Origin: Rhodobacteraceae bacterium bin131
GTDB taxonomy: Bacteria > Pseudomonadota > Alphaproteobacteria > Rhodobacterales > Rhodobacteraceae
Assembly (NCBI GenBank): GCA_002239085.1
Contig: MPNP01000008.1
Location: forward strand, 1 to 63,290
Direction: 5' to 3'
Length of the DNA stretch: 63,290 nt
A program made the translations under genes and the position numbers. Below are positions 58,338 through 63,290 of this stretch, one piece after another; position 1 is the first letter of the stretch, and each line of letters opens with the position of its first letter. The notes under the pieces are model-generated. The model did not search any database, was not told the DNA's origin, and was given only the letters and a program-made list of their open reading frames with translations.

Positions 58338-58378
58338 GTATCTCGCCATTATCCATCAATTCAATGAAAGCGTGATAC
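58338..58378 (+). repeat. 41-bp miniature IS630 derivative abutting the IS right end
   Basis: Bounded by TA at 58336-58337 and 58379-58380; starts GTATC and ends GATAC. Its last 30 bases match the last 30 of the adjacent IS at 25 positions (TTATCCATCA, then TTCAATGAA, then TGATAC). It shares the TA with the IS right end. Confidence 0.6.
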
Positions 58379-58395
58379 TAGCCTCCACATTGGCA

Positions 58396-58977
58396 CTACT
58401 CAGACCAACAAATCTCCATTAAGGTATTTTCTAATTTGGAATAAATAGACGTGCCCTTAAATAAAACGCCATAATCATTTTCTTGAAGATATTGAGTTCC
58501 ACTTTGGTTTGCTTCCCATCTATCAGGCAAGATACCAGTTAAATGTTCTATATCTATGTACCTTACTTGATAGATATGGTGCCTGCCTTGATTATCATTC
58601 CTTTGATCATAGGAAGTAGAGATAAAATTTACATTTCTGTAATTTAGATAATTCGTTATACCATCTAAATCTCCATTATACCGAGTATGACGATGGCCAG
58701 AAATTTCTAAAACTCTTTTTCTTGTGTTGACTTGGCCAGATTTAATTTGAAGAAATATTGATCTGCCATTAAACTGAACTTCAACATCAGCTCTATCATC
58801 ATGTCCTCTTTCAGTCCACCTAGCATGATGTTGGGTTACAGTATCTGACTTGATTGCTCTTACAATTAATTCTTCCAACTCCCATCCCTGACATCTTCCA
58901 CCATTAAACTAATCATGATATCTTGTTAAATCAATTCGGTAATGTTGAAGCATTCTAGGGGTCAATCTATAAGGCAT
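58396..58977 (-). pseudogene. restriction-endonuclease-like protein, broken by a nonsense codon
   Basis: An ATG at 58977 (overlapping the methyltransferase stop by 11 bases) starts a frame MPYRLTPRMLQHYRIDL that meets TAG at 58909-58911, then continues as FNGGRCQGWELEELIVR and on to the stop at 58396, about 190 codons in all. The continuation holds DDRADVEVQFNGRSIFLQIKSG: Asp ... Q-x-K with flanking strands, a PD-(D/E)xK-like nuclease core. Without the stop codon it would be a normal restriction partner to the adjacent methyltransferase. The short open frame after the stop has no ribosome site. No family named with confidence. Confidence 0.6.
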
Positions 58978-59902
58978 GTTGTTTCATCCACTTCTTTGCA
59001 AATTCAATAAACAAGGGGTTTATTTCAACGCCCCTATATTCACAACCAAGTTGATGTGCAACAATACATTCAGAACCAGAGCCAGCAAATGGGATCAAAA
59101 CCCTGCCAGGTTCTTTTTTGCGTATTCTTGACCTTATAAGCCTTTCGGTGAGTTTCATTGGCTTTTGTGTCGGATGTTTTAATGTTTCATGGTTTCTATG
59201 ATTTCTCATTTCAATAGGTGGAAATACTTGTTTATTACAATCCATACACATAAACCATCGTTCCGTTGCACCGGCTCCACCAGCCAAGGCAGGAATTTTA
59301 ATGACATCCCGGGGCAATGCTCCTTTCTGGTGTGCTTTATATTCAGTTTCTTTTCCCCGTTTACCACCAAATCTTGAAGGTGTGGCTTTATGAACCTTGC
59401 CAGCTGAATTGTTTAAATATGATTTTGAGTAAGGTTCTCTGATTTGGTCTATTTCCAAATCAGGTCTCTTTTTACCTTTCCAAAAAGAAAGTATTGATTC
59501 GTGTGATCTTTGCCAGAATTTACTAGATGGAACTGCTTTGTTTGTATAATGCCATACCAACCACCTTTGTTGTACAGAAGGATATTCAGAAGATAATCTG
59601 GACAGTATCTCTGAAAACCCATAAACATAGATAATTCCATCATCTTCAAGCAATCTGAAACATTGATACAACCATTTTTTAGTCCAATCAATGTATTCTT
59701 GCATTGGCATATAATCGTTATTATTCCCAAAGTCCTTGCCAATGTTATAAGGTGGATCAGCAATGATTACATTGAATTTAACATCAAAAGGATGGTCTTT
59801 AAGAACCCTAATGACATCCCCTTTAACAATATCAGATTCAAAATAAGATTGAGTTATCTTTCCTAATAATTGATCAAAACTGGTGTTTTCAAACTCGCTC
59901 AT
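58967..59902 (-). CDS. DNA adenine (N6) methyltransferase, beta-type
   Basis: 311 aa. Motif IV DPPYNIGKDF (about residue 49) comes before the SAM-binding motif I VLIPFAGSGSE (about residue 270): the beta order of amino-methyltransferases. KHPTQKP near 240 is also characteristic. Between lies the target-recognition region with GALPRDVIKIPA and a CxxC (MCMDCNKQ). Product is most likely N6-methyladenine in a specific site; N4-cytosine cannot be excluded. Recognition sequence unknown. The nuclease gene overlapping its 3' end is disrupted, so this is now an orphan methyltransferase. Confidence 0.85.
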   Translation of the reverse strand: MSEFENTSFDQLLGKITQSYFESDIVKGDVIRVLKDHPFDVKFNVIIADPPYNIGKDFGNNNDYMPMQEYIDWTKKWLYQCFRLLEDDGIIYVYGFSEILSRLSSEYPSVQQRWLVWHYTNKAVPSSKFWQRSHESILSFWKGKKRPDLEIDQIREPYSKSYLNNSAGKVHKATPSRFGGKRGKETEYKAHQKGALPRDVIKIPALAGGAGATERWFMCMDCNKQVFPPIEMRNHRNHETLKHPTQKPMKLTERLIRSRIRKKEPGRVLIPFAGSGSECIVAHQLGCEYRGVEINPLFIEFAKKWMKQHAL

Positions 59903-59946
59903 TTGATCAACTCGGCATAAGGTAATTTCTTACTAGCAGTATACAT

Positions 59947-60816
59947 TCACAGATAAGCAATCCGGGAACTTAACAGATCTTTAACTTTCCCTTCGTTCAA
60001 ACGAAAAGCAACTTCATTAACATAACGATGAAAATGTTTTGGACTAACATGATGGTATGTTTCGTACACACCTCTTTTCAATAAAGCCCAGACACTTTCA
60101 ATGCTGTTCGGATGATCACCCTTTACATATTCTCCAATGTTATGCTTGACTGGTTGGAGTTTCTTCAATCCAATGTAAGAACGGTGGTCATCGGTGCAAA
60201 TAACCGAACCTTGCTTTACATTCTCAATTATTTCTTTCTCCAATGTCTCTTTATCTGTTTTTGATACTAGCTTGGCAATTACCCGACCATCTCATTGTCT
60301 CATTCCAAGAACGGCTGTTTTTCCGACAGTTCCACGACCCTGCTTGTTTTTCTTATTGTTGTGTTTATTCTTCTCTTTCCCACCAACATGAGTTTTATCA
60401 ATCTTAACAATGCCATCCAATTTGAATTCACCATTATGATGACCGCAAGCTTCTTTCAATCGTTGTATAACAAACCAAGAACTCTTTTGAGTAATCCCAA
60501 GTTCCTTAGCCATTTGTAAACTTGACATACCTTTGCGGAAAACAGTCAACTTATACATGGCACAGAGCCATATTCTAACTGGTAAGTTGCTTGCATGCAT
60601 TACCGTATTGGTTTTACAAGTGAATTGCTTTCTGCATTTGGATTCTCTACAATGATAAAAATATTTTTTAGTTTTATGGGAATAAGTATCTTTTGAACCA
60701 CAGCATGGACAATATCTACCACCTCTCCAACGATGTGTTTCACAGAATTTTACGGCCTTGTCTTCTGAAGAGAAAACCTCTAAAAGTTCCATTTCACTGA
60801 TTGTTGTTTTACTCAT
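59947..60816 (-). pseudogene. IS1595-family transposase, single in-frame stop
   Basis: From the ATG at 60816: zinc ribbon CPCCGSK ... CRESKCRKQF (residues 36-63), then a DDE domain starting IDKTHVGGKEKNKHN (usual form IDETYVGGKE), stopping with TGA at 60292-60294 after AVLGMRQ. The same frame continues DGRVIAKLVSKTDKET, ICTDDHRSYIGL (second catalytic Asp), HTN-like DHPNSIESVWALLKRG and RYVNEVAFRLN to 59947. One nonsense codon is the only clear lesion, so inactivation is probably recent. Ends of the element not found. Confidence 0.85.
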
Positions 60817-60840
60817 AATTAACTCCTCTACTTAAATATC

Positions 60841-60893
60841 TATATACAATAGTTAAAAGAAAAGTCAATGTTTTCTTTTTTTTATTGTATATA
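60841..60893. repeat. perfect 10-bp inverted repeat upstream of IS1595 transposase
   Basis: TATATACAAT (60841-60850) and ATTGTATATA (60884-60893), 33 bp apart with a T-rich middle. It lies in the promoter side of the transposase gene; could be a regulator site or part of the IS end. Confidence 0.45.
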
Positions 60894-60993
60894 ATTTTCT
60901 TAATGTTCTATGATAACATATCTTTGGGGAATTATAGCGATTGGTAACAAAGCTCGGACGCTGGTTTCAATCCGGGTCTTTGAAGTTCAGTCG

Positions 60994-61155
60994 TTATGGG
61001 TGTGTGGTCTGCTTTTCCTTGAGATTGACCGGCTCAAAGAAGGCCTTTCGTAATCTCTCCATGTCGGCCCCTGGCATGTCATGCTCTTCCTTAAGTTCAG
61101 CCGGCGACGGCTGATAGTCGCGCCGTGGAAGCGTTTTCTCCTTGGCTGATTGCAT
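60994..61155 (-). CDS. small conserved-looking protein, 53 aa
   Basis: ATG at 61155 with a strong ribosome site (AGGAGAAGGA). The protein is polar and Pro/Glu/Lys-rich: TLPRRDYQPSPAELKEEHDM and PGADMERLRKAFFEPV. I recall short alphaproteobacterial proteins with the same LPRRDYQPS...EEHDMPG core, function unknown; this is from memory and not checked. The gene has clearer ribosome site than most genes around it and lies in G/C-richer DNA. Confidence 0.6.
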   Translation of the reverse strand: MQSAKEKTLPRRDYQPSPAELKEEHDMPGADMERLRKAFFEPVNLKEKQTTHP

Positions 61156-61405
61156 TGTTCCTTCTCCTGATTTATCCAATGTTGATCGCGGATGCGTCAT
61201 CAGGCCATGGAGACGCCCCCGGACGACATACAAATCTGTACCACCCCCTTTTCGACGCAACTTGGACAATCCGTTTGATGCGGAGTGTCCCATGATGGTC
61301 AGCACAGTCCTTCTCGGGGTGTCCTATCCTGATATGTCCTGCCGGCCACCAACCTTCACCACTCAGCCGGAGGTCTGTCCCCATATCCGTCCATCGGTGA
61401 CCCCT
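61156..61405. other. G/C-richer fragmentary DNA upstream of the 53-aa gene
   Basis: On the minus strand two overlapping frames each hold a coding-like piece (GEGWWPAGHIRIGHP, HHGTLRIKRIVQVASKRG; and YVVRGRLHGLMTHPRSTLDKS), as if one gene shifted frame. The GTLRIKRIV...VVRG wording faintly recalls S24/S26 peptidase-type cores, but I do not assign it. Confidence 0.35.
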
Positions 61406-61820
61406 TCAATGTGGTTGACCGGCATAATGCGGCTCTGACGTCAAACCGTGGTCGCCGTAGTGAACGACGCAACCCATCTGGCCTTCTGGCTTGAGTGACC
61501 CCAATGTGAACCCATGAATCATTATCACGACAGGTCCCAATGCATTGGGGTCAGTTGGGGCAAGAACAATACCAGCAGCACCCTTGACCAACTGATCTTC
61601 AATCTGGGCAATTTGTGCTGGAACATCAGATTCGGTTGGAGGAGCTAAGTCAACGACTTCAACCCCAAGCTCAGCTGCTTTTTCCTCGCGGCCTCATTGC
61701 AAAGCAGCCCAGAATGGATTGCCAGCACCCGGCCCTTTCATGCTAACCACAATTTTCTGTGCCGAAGCAGAGGATGCAACCATTACCAGGCTAGTGGCCA
61801 TAACGGTGATCAAGCTAATA
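61406..61820 (-). pseudogene. sugar-type periplasmic binding protein, N-terminal remnant
   Basis: Minus-strand frame gives a signal peptide (ITVMATSLVMVASSASAQ), then KIVVSMKGPGAGNPFWAALQ, TGA at 61694-61696, and continues GREEKAAELGVEVVDLAPPT, SDVPAQIAQIEDQLVKGAAG and IVLAPTDPNALGPVV: the N-terminal lobe of an RbsB-type (peripla_BP_4) protein. After about residue 110 homology ends and unrelated sequence follows to the stop at 61406. Broken by a stop codon and by a 3' truncation. Confidence 0.75.
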
Positions 61821-62092
61821 ATTCTCTATACTCTCCCTAATTGTTAATATTAATAAAAACCATTGGAAAATAACAGAATGTATAAACAAACTGAAATGTG
61901 TGCCTAGACAAAATTTTGAGAATTGCTTTAAACCCAAATGACAGGGCTATCGAATTTAAATATAACAGCTACAGTGATCCCTGATTCGTTACAAATATTC
62001 AAAATATGCTGCATTTCATGACAAAATAAAAAAGAATCTCTCCCAATATACCTTCTGAGAATCATATTTAAGAGCAATTTGGCAGCAGGGAG
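61821..62092. other. AT-rich gap before the 22-bp array
   Basis: About 270 bp with no open frame of note, no hairpin with a T-run and no recognised repeat. Confidence 0.4.
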
Positions 62093-62264
62093 TTTGTATT
62101 TGGCCAAATGTTTGTTTTACATCTGACTCCCTTTCATCTTACATTTGACCGCCATTTAATTTACATTTGGACGGTATATTATTTGCATTTGGCCGAATGA
62201 TTATTTACAATTGGACTCTCCTCAAATTTACATTTGGACGGAGTTTTATTTACAATTGGACGAC
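62093..62264 (+). repeat. tandem array of eight 22-bp-period repeats
   Basis: Copies of TTTACATTTGGACGG begin at about 62093, 62116, 62138, 62160, 62182, 62204, 62227 and 62249, i.e. steps of 22 or 23 bp. Cores vary (TTTGTATTTGGCC, TTTACATCTGACT, CTTACATTTGACCG, TTTGCATTTGGCCG, TTTACAATTGGACTC). The 7-9 bp between cores are not conserved. The array ends 20 bp before the ATPase ATG. The period equals two DNA turns, so bound proteins would line up on one face. Confidence 0.85.
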
Positions 62265-62284
62265 AGGTGATAAAAAGTAAGCAT

Positions 62285-63290
62285 ATGAAAATAATCAACT
62301 TATATCCTCGCTCTATACAGCAAAGACTTGTTGAAGCCCTAGAAGATTCCCCTGTCGTACTGATCCATGGTCCACGTCAATGTGGTAAATCTACTCTTGC
62401 TCAAGTCACATGTACTCCCAACTCCTTTAAGGGGAAGGTTCACCAAATAGAGAAAAGACTTCAAGGCTACACCTACTTTACATTTGATGATCCCGTTATA
62501 AGAGAAAGTGCCCAAAGTGACCCCTTGGGATTCATTGATTCTCTACCTTTTCCAGTTATCCTGGACGAAATTCAACGGGTTCAGGATTTGTTTGAAGTTA
62601 TCAAGATTTCTGTGGACCGCCAACGAATTCCAGGGAGATTCTTGCTAACAGGATCCACTAACATCCTTCTCATTCCACAATTATCAGAGTCTTTAGCAGG
62701 GCGCATGGAAATCGTCCCATTACATCCTTTGACACAATTTGAACTTGCCAACCCTTCAAATAACTCATGCTTGGATGCAAACTTCCTAAGCGATCTATTC
62801 GGGAAAGGATTCCCCTCCTTTCGAGTTGATCGAATGGGAACAAAATTAATTGAAAAAATTGTTTCTGGAGGTTTTCCAGCAGCATTGGAACGATCAACTA
62901 CCAGGCGCAAAGCTAATTGGTATCAAAATTATGTGGAAGCACTTGTGCAACGAGATGTTCGCGATATGGTCCAAATCCGCTCATTTGATATTCTCCTCAA
63001 ACTCTTGCGTGCTGCTGCAGCTCAAACGGGCCAACTCTATAACCTTAGCAAATTAGCCTCTTCATTTGAAGTAAGCCGCCCCACCATAGGTGAGTATATC
63101 TCGTTGCTAACAAGGTTATTCATGCTTGAACACCTCCCTGCTAGGCATGGAAACCGCCTGAAGCGGTTAGTTAAATCCCCCAAATTACATATAACCGATA
63201 CAGGATTGGCTGCTGCTTTGTTGGGTATAGATGTCAAAACCCTTTTGAAAGACAGAGTCTTGCTTGGGCACCTTCTGGAAACATTTATAT
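62285..63290 (+). CDS. AAA_14/DUF4143 ATP-binding protein, 3' end outside window
   Basis: 335 codons present, no stop before the window end. AAA_14 domain: Walker A HGPRQCGKSTL (about residue 30), FTFDDPVIRES, Walker B VILDEIQRV, LLTGSTNI sensor and SLAGRMEIVPLHPLTQFE. The DUF4143 part has VSGGFPAALER, YVQRDV-like ALVQRDVRDMV, a winged-helix LSKLASSFEVSRPTIGEYISLL and PKLHITDTGLAAALLGI. Typical full length is about 400-450 aa. Such proteins are mobile-DNA-associated ATPases of unsettled function. It starts 20 bp after the 22-bp array. Start supported by AGGTGATAAAAAG ribosome-site-like sequence. Confidence 0.88.
   Translation, partial: MKIINLYPRSIQQRLVEALEDSPVVLIHGPRQCGKSTLAQVTCTPNSFKGKVHQIEKRLQGYTYFTFDDPVIRESAQSDPLGFIDSLPFPVILDEIQRVQDLFEVIKISVDRQRIPGRFLLTGSTNILLIPQLSESLAGRMEIVPLHPLTQFELANPSNNSCLDANFLSDLFGKGFPSFRVDRMGTKLIEKIVSGGFPAALERSTTRRKANWYQNYVEALVQRDVRDMVQIRSFDILLKLLRAAAAQTGQLYNLSKLASSFEVSRPTIGEYISLLTRLFMLEHLPARHGNRLKRLVKSPKLHITDTGLAAALLGIDVKTLLKDRVLLGHLLETFI

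Noticed and set aside
62093-62264. 22-bp array as a CRISPR
   Set aside because: Spacing between cores is only 7-9 bp, repeats are degenerate, and no cas gene is present; unit size does not fit repeat-spacer structure.

Overview
The window looks like a chromosome segment of a low-G+C marine-type alphaproteobacterium. The marker set is alphaproteobacterial: a mitofilin-family (COG4223) coiled-coil protein between HemD and the HemY-like TPR protein, a complex I NDUFA9-family protein next to uppP, adjacent ubiE-ubiB, the kdsD-lptA-lptB-hpf-ptsN series, a phasin, and a cytoplasmic-type SoeABC sulfite dehydrogenase. Two tRNA genes (Leu-CAG, Thr-CGT) are present; there is no rRNA gene and no CRISPR array.

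Layout. 0-5 kb: tail of an L,D-transpeptidase, two small membrane proteins, an SDR protein, queG and a glutathione transferase, then a phasin. 5.4-10.1 kb: soeABC. 10.3-16.3 kb: gltD-gltB on the minus strand. 16.5-25.9 kb: uppP, NDUFA9-like protein, tRNA-Leu, RNase D-like exonuclease, kdsD, a TbpB-like lipoprotein, lptA, lptB, a short hpf and ptsN; lptC and rpoN, normally part of this series, are not seen. 26-34 kb: three Dot/Icm type IVB secretion genes in the Legionella order icmD-icmJ-icmB, with an NMT1/Tau-type ABC transporter lying on the opposite strand between icmJ and icmB, and a GcrA-like DNA-binding protein diverging from icmD. 34-43.2 kb: ubiE, ubiB, tRNA-Thr, HemY-like protein, mitofilin, hemD, a broken secreted-protein gene, tsaD and an EVE-domain protein.

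43.7-45.5 kb carries a visibly G+C-richer IS1634-type transposase with damaged catalytic region. 45.7-56.8 kb is a two-armed carbohydrate uptake and catabolism regulon. The minus arm encodes a MalK/UgpC-type ABC importer, a Tm-1-like protein and a class II aldolase. The plus arm encodes a GntR/FCD regulator, a metallo-beta-lactamase-fold hydrolase, a HAD phosphatase, a second class II aldolase and an FGGY kinase. Near-identical TTGyATACAA operators sit in front of both arms.

57-63.3 kb is a graveyard of mobile and defence DNA: a decayed IS630 element with a 41-bp miniature relative abutting it, an adenine methyltransferase whose overlapping nuclease gene is cut by a stop codon, an IS1595 transposase with one stop codon, a broken periplasmic binding protein gene, and finally an eight-copy, 22-bp-period repeat array immediately upstream of an AAA/DUF4143 ATPase that runs off the window end.

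Most worth following up: the icmD-J-B block interrupted by a metabolic transporter, the 22-bp array, and the operator-linked sugar regulon of unknown substrate.
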